Positions 40,649 to 49,577 of a stretch of 64,000 bases of DNA are shown here, one piece after another. How positions within the stretch are numbered: the stretch's first letter is position 1; each line of letters begins with the position of its first letter. The notes below the pieces were generated by a model that did no database searches, was not told where the DNA came from, and worked only from the letters and a program-made list of their open reading frames with translations. The stretch spans positions 939,187-1,003,186 of the forward strand of contig NZ_CP118753.2 of the NCBI RefSeq assembly GCF_034480035.2, in the 5' to 3' direction. The stretch is from Methanosphaera sp. ISO3-F5. Lineage in GTDB: Archaea; Methanobacteriota; Methanobacteria; Methanobacteriales; Methanobacteriaceae. The position numbers and the translations under genes were made by a program.

Positions 40649-41620
40649 TCATAAACTAAGTTCTTCAACATCAATACCATAAGATTTAATCTTATCAACT
40701 AATGAACTATTATCATTATCATCAAAGGATACATTTTCATCAATCTTATAATAAATCTTGTTAATTTTATCCTTAGATTTCTCTAAATTATCTAATAAAT
40801 TTTTTACATCTATTTTAACATCAGCTATTTTTCTGATTTCCTTATCATTATCCAATTCATGAGTAATACTTATCTTATTATTTAGATCTCCAATGAAATA
40901 ATAATCCTCAGAATATTCGATTTGTAATAATAATCTAGGAGTTTGACCGAATTTAGAACGTGTAATTAAATTCTTAGTACCATTCCACATAGCATCTAAC
41001 AATTTATCAACATCTTCCTCTTTTAAATGAGTATCCTCTGCAGCAACCTCATTAATCACACCATAAAAAGCAATTAAAGAATACGGTAAAACATATTCTT
41101 CACGGAAAGTTTTCTGTGATTTGTTATCACCTGATGCAAATGCCCCCGTACCTTTAATATGGGTTAATTCAACTTTATGTAATGATCGACCCATTCTAAA
41201 TTGTACTGGTCCTGTATATACTAAGGAACTTGTTTGTTTTTTTGTTTTTCCTTTGATTTTAAGTTCTAATGGTATAGTAGCTCCAAATAAACGAACATCA
41301 ATGGAAGTAGATAATAAATTTTTACTTAATTCATTTTTTGCTAATTCCATAGAATCATATTCATTTTTTGATAAATAATCCATTGCTCTCATTTTTGCAT
41401 CTTGAATTCCTTCACCAGAACTGGATGCTTTTTCTTTAACAAATATGTCATCATCGTATTTTTGATCAATATAATCACGAATAGTTCTTTTTAATCGTAC
41501 ATCAGTAACAATATTTGTTTCAGTTTCTTCATCAATTCTTGGTTTGTTCTCATCTAATGGATCACCATTAGGGTTTGCATCATTTAAATCATATAAAAAT
41601 AATAATTCACTTCTATTCAT
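40649..41620 (-). CDS. cas7: Cascade backbone subunit Cas7 (Csh2)
   Basis: About 323 residues. The opening MNRSELLFLYDLNDANPNGD, then DVRLKRTIRDYI, is the Csh2/Cas7 signature. The middle has FGATIPLELK and GPVQFRMGRSLH. Multiple copies bind the crRNA spacer and enforce the flipped-out sixth bases. A GAGGTTGAT site points to the ATG at 41620, inside the last codons of cas8b (8-base overlap). Confidence 0.94.
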   Translation of the reverse strand: MNRSELLFLYDLNDANPNGDPLDENKPRIDEETETNIVTDVRLKRTIRDYIDQKYDDDIFVKEKASSSGEGIQDAKMRAMDYLSKNEYDSMELAKNELSKNLLSTSIDVRLFGATIPLELKIKGKTKKQTSSLVYTGPVQFRMGRSLHKVELTHIKGTGAFASGDNKSQKTFREEYVLPYSLIAFYGVINEVAAEDTHLKEEDVDKLLDAMWNGTKNLITRSKFGQTPRLLLQIEYSEDYYFIGDLNNKISITHELDNDKEIRKIADVKIDVKNLLDNLEKSKDKINKIYYKIDENVSFDDNDNSSLVDKIKSYGIDVEELSL

Positions 41621-43430
41621 TTGCATCAACCTCTTTTTTATTTAATTGTATTTTATTTCCAATAGTAAAACCTAAAACAAAATAATAACTTGTTTCATCT
41701 TTATTTAACTTCCAATTATCCTCAGATTTTAATAAATTATATGTTAATTCTTCTTCAATACTTGGATAAGCTTTATCATATTCTCTGAGTTTATTCACAG
41801 CCATAGTATAAACTTTCTGGACACGTTCATAATTTAAATTTAACTCCCATAACTTTTTAATAAAAGGAGTAGAACTAATTTCATTATACTGAATATTAGT
41901 AACCTTCTTTGTTAAAACACCTAATAAGAAACAAGCCTTCTTACTAGGATTATTTATCATATCTAAAATATTTTCACTATCTATATTATCTAATGACATT
42001 TTCTCATCTCCATAAAATAACTCTAATTTGTCAAACAGTAATAACAGCATTAATGATTTATAAACATTAATTTTCATAGAAAAATTTTGAGTGTCATAGT
42101 TACGCCAATTACTTCTAATCAGATGCATCATCTTGGATAATAAAAAATCATAATTAATATGTTGTTGTCCCATAATGCTAACAACTAAATCAAGATAATA
42201 CTTATTTGCAGTATCATATGGGAAAAAATCTCTCAACAATGCTAAATACCAATTATTCTTATTAAATCCAAACTTTGAGTTATCAGAAAGATAATCAATA
42301 AAATTATTGGATACAACTTTTTCACCAAGATTCTCTTTTAAAGCATACTCACTAAAAATTGGTAATTTTTTAACAAACTCTTGTTGATCATATAACTCTC
42401 TGAGCCATGATGGAAGAACACTTTCAACATAACCTAAAATATTGAATGAATTATTTGAAGATTCAAAATACAAGTATTTAAACTCAACATAATCATCTAA
42501 ATCTTTAATAATGTCCTGGAAATCATCTTCCTCACTAACTAAATCTTCACTATGACGTTTAGTCTCATATTCTCTAAAACTATAATCTAATTCGCTGAAA
42601 ACTTCTTTCTGATTAAAAAATATTTTAGGAATAATATAATAATTAAGTCTATACTCACTAAATTTCAAATATTTATCAACATACTTCTTTCCAGCTTCTA
42701 ACGTTAAAGCACAATCAGAACAAATGCTGGATTGTTTCCATTGATTTTGAACATTAAACTCAGGAACATTACCTGGTTTATCTCCAGTACCAAAAGTTAA
42801 TTTAATAGCACTAGGAACAAGTCCATAAACCTCTTTTTCTTCATCACAAAGATAACATTTAGACACACCAATACTCTTCTTAGAACCTAATTTATAGTAC
42901 TTATCAGTAGCCTTAGAAAACAATATTTCTTTAAATATATCATACTCATTAATATAAGAATACTCATCATCCACAATGAAACGTATAGTTAATATAACAT
43001 TACGTTTATTTTCAGTTTCCAAAGAAGAATAAATTCTATTAACTTCAGATAATATAAAATCACTATTATCAACCAATTCATTATAAACATTCTCAATTAA
43101 AGAATCTTCCTGATAATCATTAAACCACTTAATAAACTTATTATTAAATGTCTTTTCAACTTCTGTGATTAAAGCAGTAGGAGTAATATTAGTACCCCTG
43201 GAAGAACCCTTTTTATAAAAATAATTATAAGACTTATCTTCATCAAAAGATTCTAAAGAAACTTTATCAAAGCGAATATTCTCATTTTCTTTAATTAAAT
43301 CAACAAAAAGCACTGATTTAGAATATTTTTTCAAATCGTTAGAATCTAAAAGAACACTAATCTTATCAATATTGTCCTTTTCAATCCAATATTTACCAAT
43401 TTCATACATACTATTCAACACAAATTTCAC
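41613..43430 (-). CDS. cas8b: Cascade large subunit Cas8b (Csh1)
   Basis: 605 residues, matching Csh1-type Cas8b in length. A zinc-binding region is visible as CYLCDEEKEVYG and, about 45 residues later, ICSDCALTLEAGKKY (about residues 195-255). The protein recognises the PAM and seeds target unwinding in the Cascade complex. It starts at the cas6 stop (overlap of a few bases). Confidence 0.9.
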   Translation of the reverse strand: MKFVLNSMYEIGKYWIEKDNIDKISVLLDSNDLKKYSKSVLFVDLIKENENIRFDKVSLESFDEDKSYNYFYKKGSSRGTNITPTALITEVEKTFNNKFIKWFNDYQEDSLIENVYNELVDNSDFILSEVNRIYSSLETENKRNVILTIRFIVDDEYSYINEYDIFKEILFSKATDKYYKLGSKKSIGVSKCYLCDEEKEVYGLVPSAIKLTFGTGDKPGNVPEFNVQNQWKQSSICSDCALTLEAGKKYVDKYLKFSEYRLNYYIIPKIFFNQKEVFSELDYSFREYETKRHSEDLVSEEDDFQDIIKDLDDYVEFKYLYFESSNNSFNILGYVESVLPSWLRELYDQQEFVKKLPIFSEYALKENLGEKVVSNNFIDYLSDNSKFGFNKNNWYLALLRDFFPYDTANKYYLDLVVSIMGQQHINYDFLLSKMMHLIRSNWRNYDTQNFSMKINVYKSLMLLLLFDKLELFYGDEKMSLDNIDSENILDMINNPSKKACFLLGVLTKKVTNIQYNEISSTPFIKKLWELNLNYERVQKVYTMAVNKLREYDKAYPSIEEELTYNLLKSEDNWKLNKDETSYYFVLGFTIGNKIQLNKKEVDANE

Positions 43431-44134
43431 CTCCTATTGTTAACAAAACCAAATCCTAATGAATTTTTCTCACCAAGACCACAATCAAACAAGAAATTAT
43501 AAAATTTCCTATTCTCTTGGTTTATTTCAACTTCAAATAAATTCCATAAACTACCTATAATTATAAACTTATTATGATGAATCTGCATCCTAACAGAAAC
43601 TTCTCGATTAAACTCAAAAGAAGAAAATAAACTATCATTTAATACAAATTCATCATCATAATATGCATTAAACTTTTTAACAGCATTATCACTTAAACGA
43701 TCAAAAAAGAAATTAAAATCCATATTTGACTTAAAAGAGTAATATCTGTTATCAAGATTATTCTCATATAAGACTATAGGAGTTCCTGAAATAATTTGCC
43801 GTTTCATTTTACTATTTTTTAATATATTGACAGAAACAATTTCCATAAAAAACTTATTCAACCGAAATACTTCCATACCTGAAATAATATGATATAACAA
43901 TTTAATAAAAGCACTACTCGGTGAAGAAATAATCAACTGCTTCTTTTCACCTAACTTAAAATCGCCAAGAGGAAATATATTAGAAAATGTGAAAAATTTA
44001 AACCCTTTAAGGTCATGATAATCACCAAACTCTGTATCCTTAATCAAAGAATAGATAAACCCTTGAATATCATATTTACCTATTATAAAGTAATCTTCAT
44101 TACACAACGGATTAAACTTAATTAACAATCTCAT
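43427..44134 (-). CDS. cas6: crRNA-processing endoribonuclease Cas6
   Basis: 235 residues from the ATG at 44134, selected by an AGAGGTG site; an in-frame ATG at 44158 lacks one. The RAMP-type start MRLLIKFNPLCNEDYFIIGK and the C-terminal glycine-rich loop (CGLGEKNSLGFGFVN) are typical of Cas6. It cuts the repeat RNA to leave the 8-nt handle. It is the first gene of the operon, about 40 bases downstream of the inferred transcription start. Confidence 0.92.
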   Translation of the reverse strand: MRLLIKFNPLCNEDYFIIGKYDIQGFIYSLIKDTEFGDYHDLKGFKFFTFSNIFPLGDFKLGEKKQLIISSPSSAFIKLLYHIISGMEVFRLNKFFMEIVSVNILKNSKMKRQIISGTPIVLYENNLDNRYYSFKSNMDFNFFFDRLSDNAVKKFNAYYDDEFVLNDSLFSSFEFNREVSVRMQIHHNKFIIIGSLWNLFEVEINQENRKFYNFLFDCGLGEKNSLGFGFVNNRR

Positions 44135-44196
44135 AAATACACCTCTAATATTTTTCATGGAAAATATTTTCTTAAATACAAATTTATTAAAATCAC

Positions 44197-44224
44197 TATA
44201 TAAAGATATCTATTTTATAGATAT
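44197..44224 (-). promoter_or_regulatory. Promoter of the cas operon with AT palindrome
   Basis: Read on the minus strand, TTTATATA (44204-44197) is a good archaeal TATA box; the expected start is near 44174. Just upstream lies a perfect palindrome ATATCTA-TTTTA-TAGATAT (44206-44224), a possible operator. Its right arm is the start of the site matched by the crRNA-like guide at 44307-44327. Confidence 0.55.
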
Positions 44225-44238
44225 TAAAAATATAGATT
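44218..44238. promoter_or_regulatory. Predicted Cascade-binding site in the cas promoter region
   Basis: A 21-base plus-strand sequence starting TAGATATTAAAAATATA. Compared with the guide at 44307-44327, positions 1-5, 7-11 and 13-17 are the same; the only differences within the first 18 are at 6, 12 and 18. These are the bases that type I Cascade flips out and does not read. The 5' neighbour is TTA, a possible PAM. The site lies between the cas TATA box (44197-44204) and the TATA box of the guide RNA (44252-44258), so binding could repress both. Confidence 0.55.
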
Positions 44239-44251
44239 CCACTTCAAAAAA

Positions 44252-44258
44252 TTTATAC
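44252..44258 (+). promoter_or_regulatory. Predicted promoter of the crRNA-like RNA
   Basis: TTTATAC preceded by an A-rich BRE-like segment. The usual spacing of about 25 bases puts the start near 44280, right at the first repeat-like element. Confidence 0.45.
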
Positions 44259-44280
44259 ACAAACAAAAACAAATACAATA

Positions 44281-44354
44281 TAAATAGACTACAATAGTAT
44301 GGAAACTAGATTTTAAACATATAATCAATTTAAAATAGACTACAATAGTATACA
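44281..44354 (+). ncRNA. crRNA-like mini-array (repeat-guide-repeat) upstream of cas6
   Basis: Two degenerate copies of the CRISPR repeat lie in transcript orientation on the plus strand. The first (44281-44306) lacks the 5' bases and has AC for one T in its middle, but keeps the 3' AATAGTATGGAAAC with the full 8-nt handle. The second (44328-44354) has TTTAAAATAGACT, the same AC variant, and a decayed 3' end. Between them is a 21-nt guide (44307-44327), shorter than array spacers. This is the build of CreA/CreR-type crRNA-resembling guides. It is transcribed divergently from the cas operon. Sequence supports the element; transcription and function are inferred. Confidence 0.65.
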
Positions 44355-44359
44355 CATAG

Positions 44360-44928
44360 TATAATAAAATACTTTAATACATAAATATTTTCCATAAAAT
44401 CAATAATTTTAATAACACATTATAAAATTAATACTTAATAATATATAAGTATTACTATATGTGATTACATATTAAATTATTAAATAACCTGATTCAAAAA
44501 AAAATTTGAAGATATACTGCAATAATTTTCTTTCTTTATTATTATGAATTAACAACTTTTCTATAATAAGATAATTCATCAATTTTAATCATTTCTAATA
44601 TATAAATCAATTGTTAACAATATATTACTCAGTCTTTGAAAAAAGTCAGATTTTTAGGAAGTATAATATTATTTTCAACTTTTTAATTAGGTGTGTTGAA
44701 TTTTAAAATATCTATGTATCCCACTAAAAAAACTATATTATATTCTTTATTATCAATTTAATCTAATTTTACAATAATCCTAACAAATCATTATCTTTAA
44801 TGAGAAAAGAAATAATGATCGTATTTTAAGAACGTTTTATTATTAGTTTTCATAAATTATGTACTATAACTATTATGAATCGTAAAAACCAAACACTAAT
44901 AAAAATTGAAAATTATACATTATAAAGG
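44360..44928. other. Intergenic region, no gene seen
   Basis: About 570 AT-rich bases between the crRNA-like element and the IS remnant. No frame of note and no repeat was found. Confidence 0.4.
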
Positions 44929-45470
44929 TTTAGGGTTCTAGAAATATTTACTTTCAGAAAGCATTTGGAAGTCGTTTTTTGTATCAACACAGTAATGTAT
45001 GATTAGGCCAGATAATAGTACAATTAATGAAGTGGCTTTATGCATGGATTCAAATGTATATTTGTGTAAATGTTTAAAACCTAATCCTTCTTTGATGAAT
45101 TTGAAATAATCTTCAATTATGCTACGTTTATACTTTATTACTTTTCTATTTGGTAAATTAGCCATTAATTCGTTCACTAACTTTTTATATTCTCTTTTTA
45201 ATTTATTTGTATTTCTTTTATTGTAAAAATAGTCTAATGGATAACTTAATATTGAATTCATTTTTTTCATGTTGGGCTTTCCTTTAACTAGAATCAATGG
45301 TATTATTTTATAGGTTTTTAATGCTATTTAGTAATTGTAATATGAGTAATAACCTCTATCAAATAGTATTTTATCTCCAGTACTGATTAATTTTCTTCTT
45401 TTTAATTCTTTTAGTATTAATGGTACCATTTTTGTATTATGAGGTGAACCACGGCACTGTTCAGAATCTA
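44929..45470 (-). mobile_element. Partial copy of the same IS family as in the CRISPR array
   Basis: The end TTTAGGGTTCTAGA (44929-44942) differs by one base from the ends of the IS at 30733. Only the 3' half of the element remains. Its 5' half is missing where another transposase gene begins (about 45470), so a second element probably inserted here and the rest was lost. Confidence 0.75.
44938..45465 (-). pseudogene. 3' half of a DDE transposase
   Basis: Frame 1 has RGSPHNTKMVPLILKEL and GDKILFDRGYYSYYNY, then an in-frame TAA near 45328. The same frame resumes as LKTYKIIPLILVKGKPN and continues to SIIEDYFKFIKEGLGFKHL with the catalytic Glu. It aligns along its length with the transposase at 30916-31983. 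It lacks the first catalytic Asp half and cannot be active. Confidence 0.8.
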
Positions 45471-46904
45471 TGGGGATGTTGGTTTTTTGGGATTGTTTTT
45501 GAAGAAGTTGTTGATGGGTTTTTTGTTTTGTAGTACGTTTCTGTGGATCCATCGTATTCTTGCACTTTTTAGTTTTATTTTTAGTCCCCGTATTGTTCTG
45601 TATCGTCTTTTTAGTTGACGGGGTAATGTTGTTTTGAAGTATAATTCTATCATATTGTTAGTTTTTGGTATTACTTCGTTGTTTAGGTATTGTGTTAGTT
45701 CGTTGAAGTTATTTTTAATTCTTTTAACGCTAGTTGCTACTGAATCAGGTAAAAACTGTATATTGTTGGTTAAGTGTGATAGGCGTCCTTTTGCTAGTTT
45801 TATGTTTTCTGCTTTGAATATATTGGATATTCTTTCAAGGCAGTTGTTTAGTTCTTTGATTTGTTTTTTGTTGTGTTTTATTTGTTTTTTTATGTTTTTG
45901 ATTTCTTTTTCTAGTTTTTTGATGTCATCGTGTAGTTTTTTCTGTTTTTTATCTGTTATTGGTCCCATGTGTGGTTTGTATTTTTCTAGTTTTTTATGTA
46001 TTTTTTCGTTGATTTCTTCTAATTTATGGTATTTAGTCTTGTTTTTACGTTTGATTCTTCGGATAACTGGGTATACTTCCATTCCTACGTTGTACATCAT
46101 GTGGAACACGCATCTTTGTTGTATCATCTTAAATTCTTCTATTATAGTAGGATAAGCTGAATATCCTTCGGTTATCATTATTTCATGTGGTATATCGTCC
46201 AGTATTTGGTGGAAATATTTTTCAATAATTTCGGTGTCAAATAGTGTTGCATATTCCAGAAAATCTTCATAAGGATATTGGGTATTTGCATCAATAATCA
46301 TTAACCGTGACATATATTCTCCATTTTGAGATGGAAATTGCTCATCATAGTGATATGTGCCACTATCTTTAAGATTTTCTGTTTCTACTTGATGTTCTAC
46401 TTGTTTTTCTTTTTCTTCAAGGTATGAATCTGCAGTATTCTTTTCATGATAAAAAACCGTAGATTTAGGTAAATGTATATCAAAAAGTGCTTCAAACAAT
46501 TCAGACTTCTTGTCATATGATTCTTCACCAATCTCTGATAATTTAACACCCCACTCTTTAACAGTAGAAGTATAAACAGAATAATTATCAATAAATTCAT
46601 TAAAATTAGTTACAATACGATTACCACATTCTGGACAAGAATAATCCTTAACACTAACATTTATACCATTAGGTTTACGAGTATGATAACCATTAGAATG
46701 TAATTTACAACCACATTCACTACATACTTCCTCAGTAAGAACATAAGTAACCTTAAAATCAAGTAAACCCATCATTTTAAAGATTAATAAAAAATCAGGA
46801 GATAAACAATCAGGAAAAATAATTTCATCATTATCACCAGAAACGATATCTTTAAGACAAGTTAAATCTAATATATTATTGGTAAGAGTTTTATTCGACT
46901 TCAT
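45468..46904 (-). CDS. Transposase, ISM1/ISNCY-like
   Basis: About 478 residues from the ATG at 46904. The N-terminal zinc-binding region has CSECGCKLHSNGYHTR and CPECGNRIVTN. The middle reads like a DDE core (GTYHYDEQFPSQNGEYMSRL, IMITEGYSAYP, CVFHMMYNVG). A long lysine-rich coiled coil (about 290-365) follows, then NMIELYFKTTLPRQLKRRYR with a likely catalytic Glu. This layout fits the ISM1-type elements of Methanobacteriales, but the assignment is tentative. It appears intact. The element ends could not be fixed: the left end must lie near 45470 and the right end beyond 46928. Confidence 0.7.
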   Translation of the reverse strand: MKSNKTLTNNILDLTCLKDIVSGDNDEIIFPDCLSPDFLLIFKMMGLLDFKVTYVLTEEVCSECGCKLHSNGYHTRKPNGINVSVKDYSCPECGNRIVTNFNEFIDNYSVYTSTVKEWGVKLSEIGEESYDKKSELFEALFDIHLPKSTVFYHEKNTADSYLEEKEKQVEHQVETENLKDSGTYHYDEQFPSQNGEYMSRLMIIDANTQYPYEDFLEYATLFDTEIIEKYFHQILDDIPHEIMITEGYSAYPTIIEEFKMIQQRCVFHMMYNVGMEVYPVIRRIKRKNKTKYHKLEEINEKIHKKLEKYKPHMGPITDKKQKKLHDDIKKLEKEIKNIKKQIKHNKKQIKELNNCLERISNIFKAENIKLAKGRLSHLTNNIQFLPDSVATSVKRIKNNFNELTQYLNNEVIPKTNNMIELYFKTTLPRQLKRRYRTIRGLKIKLKSARIRWIHRNVLQNKKPINNFFKNNPKKPTSP

Positions 46905-46928
46905 AATAATATATATTACTCTTACCAC

Positions 46929-47316
46929 TATTTATAGACTTATATGAACTTAAAATTAAGAATACAAAACAGAACAAAATCCATACAAATAACCAAGTTG
47001 ATAAATACCAAATATTAACTAAAACAGTACATATAAAACAGTACAAAAAATAAAACAAATAATCACCAATTTAAATAAATATATAAGAACATAACTACTT
47101 TTAATTAAATAACAACACTCATTTAATCAACAAAAAATAAAACTAATTTATTCTATTAAAAATTTTAAGAAAATAAGAAAAATTCATCCCCCTGAATATT
47201 AGATAGTGCCAGTAGCCACCCTTAAAATATTATTAGTACGACATTCACGAGCAATATCCGAAATTTTATACAATCCAATACTAAAACAGTACATAAAGAT
47301 AATTAATATAATCTCT
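46929..47316. other. Intergenic region with decayed sequence
   Basis: Two AAAACAGTACATA(A/T)A-like motifs (about 47021 and 47284) flank an interval in which the minus strand reads GLYKISDIARECRTNNILRV before a stop. This may be the tail of a lost mobile-element gene. No intact gene is present. Confidence 0.3.
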
Positions 47317-47502
47317 CTAGGGATAAGCCCTATTTCCAACCTTGGAATTAAATTTACTATTTAATTCAAAAATTAAATCACGAATACACTCATCATTTAA
47401 ATAATCAATATAAGTTATCAACTTATAAGCATCTTTACCATACTGTTTCAATTTATCTTTAATTATATCATAATTAAACCCTTTTACATCCATAATAGCC
47501 AT
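47317..47502 (-). CDS. Small helical protein, unknown
   Basis: About 61 residues, including GFNYDIIKDKLKQYGKDAYK and YLNDECIRDLIFELNSKFN. It looks like a compact helical domain, but I do not recognise a family and there is no clear ribosome binding site. It may be a fragment of a longer gene. Confidence 0.3.
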   Translation of the reverse strand: MAIMDVKGFNYDIIKDKLKQYGKDAYKLITYIDYLNDECIRDLIFELNSKFNSKVGNRAYP

Positions 47503-47511
47503 AATAAACAA

Positions 47512-48151
47512 TCCTTATACTATTAATTATATTTATCAACCCATTATAAAAAGACATAAAAGCCATGAAAAACTCTAATAAAAAACAACCAATACATAAT
47601 TTTTATAATAAGAGAATATATAATAACAATATATAAAATAAACTATAAATAACTAATCATATTAAAAAATAAGTAAAAACAAACTTAATAAAACTAAAAT
47701 AAGCTTAAATAATTAAAAATATCAATAACTAATTAAATTTATACAATTATTTCCTCATTTGAATGATATAAACAAAAAAAAGCTTCAGCATGAAAATTAC
47801 ACTAAAAATAAATCCCAGAAAAAAACCAATAAAAACAATTATTATAAAAAAAATAAATAATTATAATAGAATACAAACTAAATAAAGAAAAATAAATCAA
47901 TAATATCCTATATTTCCTAATAGTTAATCGTAAATTTTAATTAAAAGTATTTAAAACCAGATAATAACATGAAAAAAATAGACTTGTTTTAAAGAATATA
48001 AAGTTAAATTAATCATAAATAGGACATAAAATCAGAAAATAATGAATATTAAAAAGAATCAGAAAAATGGAAAATACCCTTAGAAAAATAGGAATTTATA
48101 TTAATATTCATTTATATTTTTAATTATATGAAAATCAGTGATTTATTTTTT
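47512..48151. other. Intergenic region, no gene seen
   Basis: 640 bases of very AT-rich sequence without an open frame of note, at the left boundary of the accessory island. Confidence 0.4.
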
Positions 48152-48616
48152 TTAATAAAAATCTTCAATATAATAAAAATCATCTCCATCCCATTTTTCT
48201 TCGAAATCATCATGTTCTATATCGGCATATATTGTTTTTCCGATTGGATTTCCATTAGTTTGTCGCATAATTTCTCTCCAATCATATTCATCTAATTTAA
48301 TTATATAATTTTTACCTTTTGGAATCAAAGTTCCAATATATCCGAAACCTACACGGTTTGCTATATTTTGATTATTTTCAAGAACCATATTTTCTATAAC
48401 AATTTTTTGATAACCCGTATTTGAGTTTTTAGTAATTGAACTTGAAGTTGATGGATTTCTTGTTGATAGGTAATTTGAAGAAGTAGATTCTGATTTAACT
48501 TGGATATCAGATGTACTATTTTCATGGTCTGAAGAACCACCTCCACCTATAATTACAACTATAATTAACAGAATACAACAGCATGCACCCACACATATTG
48601 CATCTTCATCAGCCAA
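48152..48616 (-). CDS. Membrane-anchored small protein, island left-boundary copy
   Basis: 154 residues. An N-terminal hydrophobic helix with clustered cysteines (CVGACCCILLIIVVII) is followed by a Ser/Thr/Asn-rich linker and a C-terminal domain with FGYIGTLIPKGKNYIIKLDE and an acidic tail ending EKWDGDDFYYIEDFY. About three quarters of the residues are the same as in 61821-62285, and each copy stands beside a copy of another secreted protein gene in divergent orientation. The cysteines could carry lipid or a metal; this is speculative. The function is unknown. Confidence 0.7.
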   Translation of the reverse strand: MADEDAICVGACCCILLIIVVIIGGGGSSDHENSTSDIQVKSESTSSNYLSTRNPSTSSSITKNSNTGYQKIVIENMVLENNQNIANRVGFGYIGTLIPKGKNYIIKLDEYDWREIMRQTNGNPIGKTIYADIEHDDFEEKWDGDDFYYIEDFY

Positions 48617-48818
48617 ATAGTTCCCTCCTTTATTTTATTATTAAATATATTAAAAATAATTATTTAAATAAAGTTTGTCTATAATTAATTATATATTTAT
48701 CTAATAATCAATATTATGAAATTTAAAAAAATAAAAATGAAATTAAATTATATATTTTTAGAAAAGTTTAATTATTTATTAAAACAAACTATTTTTATAA
48801 AAATTGTGGTGGTTAACT

Positions 48819-49214
48819 ATGAATAAAAAATATTTGATAATTTTAGTATCATTTTTAGTACTATTTTCTATTTCTAGTGTTAATGCATCGGAAAAAATAT
48901 CAGCTACACCAAATGATTACTTTACTTATTATGGTTATGATCAACCTGCTGCTGAAACACATTCATTTGCAATAGAAGTTGATAGTAATGTATATTATAT
49001 TAGTGATACTATAGCTAACAAACTAGCATTATATAGTTCAAACTTCAGAGAGATATATAATGAAGTAAATGGTAAAAATATCCGAGGTAACCATCAATTT
49101 GAAAATGATAAATATTTTGATTTTGAATATATTTCTGGTCAACAAGTAGGATTTAACCGTGATGCTAAAGTAATTACAAATATATATGATTCTAATGGTA
49201 ATGAACTTATTTAA
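48819..49214 (+). CDS. Secreted small protein, island left-boundary copy
   Basis: 131 residues from the ATG at 48819, behind a GGTGGTT site. The signal peptide is IILVSFLVLFSISSVNASE. The mature part begins KISATPNDYFTYYGYDQPAA and includes THSFAIEVDSNVYYISD. It is a close paralogue of 61157-61549. The two genes are divergent from their partners in both places. The function is unknown; extracellular or wall location is likely. Confidence 0.7.
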   Translation: MNKKYLIILVSFLVLFSISSVNASEKISATPNDYFTYYGYDQPAAETHSFAIEVDSNVYYISDTIANKLALYSSNFREIYNEVNGKNIRGNHQFENDKYFDFEYISGQQVGFNRDAKVITNIYDSNGNELI

Positions 49215-49577
49215 AAAAGGTATATTTAAATAAGTTTGTTAAATTTTATGAAGAAATAAACAATAATTAAATATTTTAAATCTTTTTTCTTTTATTTTAT
49301 TTCATATTTAAATATCGTTTAAATATAATTATTCTAAAAAATATTTTATATTTAAACTTATTTTATGTAAAATTAAGAAAAAATAGTGCATTTATAATTT
49401 AAAGTAGTAAATGATATATTATTAATTTTACTTTTTCAGAGAAAGTTTAAGTAATATTAAAATATAATCGTACTAATAAGTCTTAAAAAAAGTTACTTTT
49501 TAAATTTAATATTTAAATGTTAAATACTTAATATTAAAATAGACTTATGTGGATTTAAAAATTATTGAGATGATTTT
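49215..49577. other. Intergenic region, no gene seen
   Basis: 363 AT-rich bases; T runs after the upstream stop may end transcription, and TATA-like sequence near 49530 may serve the next gene. Confidence 0.35.

Noticed and set aside
44281..44354. Second, decayed ordinary CRISPR array
   Set aside because: The guide is shorter than any array spacer, only one unit exists, both repeats share the same variant, and the guide matches the adjacent promoter; a regulatory element explains more.
44134..44400. CreT-type toxin RNA next to the crRNA-like element
   Set aside because: I found no small ORF with a promoter overlapping the guide target other than cas6 itself, so a toxin-antitoxin module is not supported.
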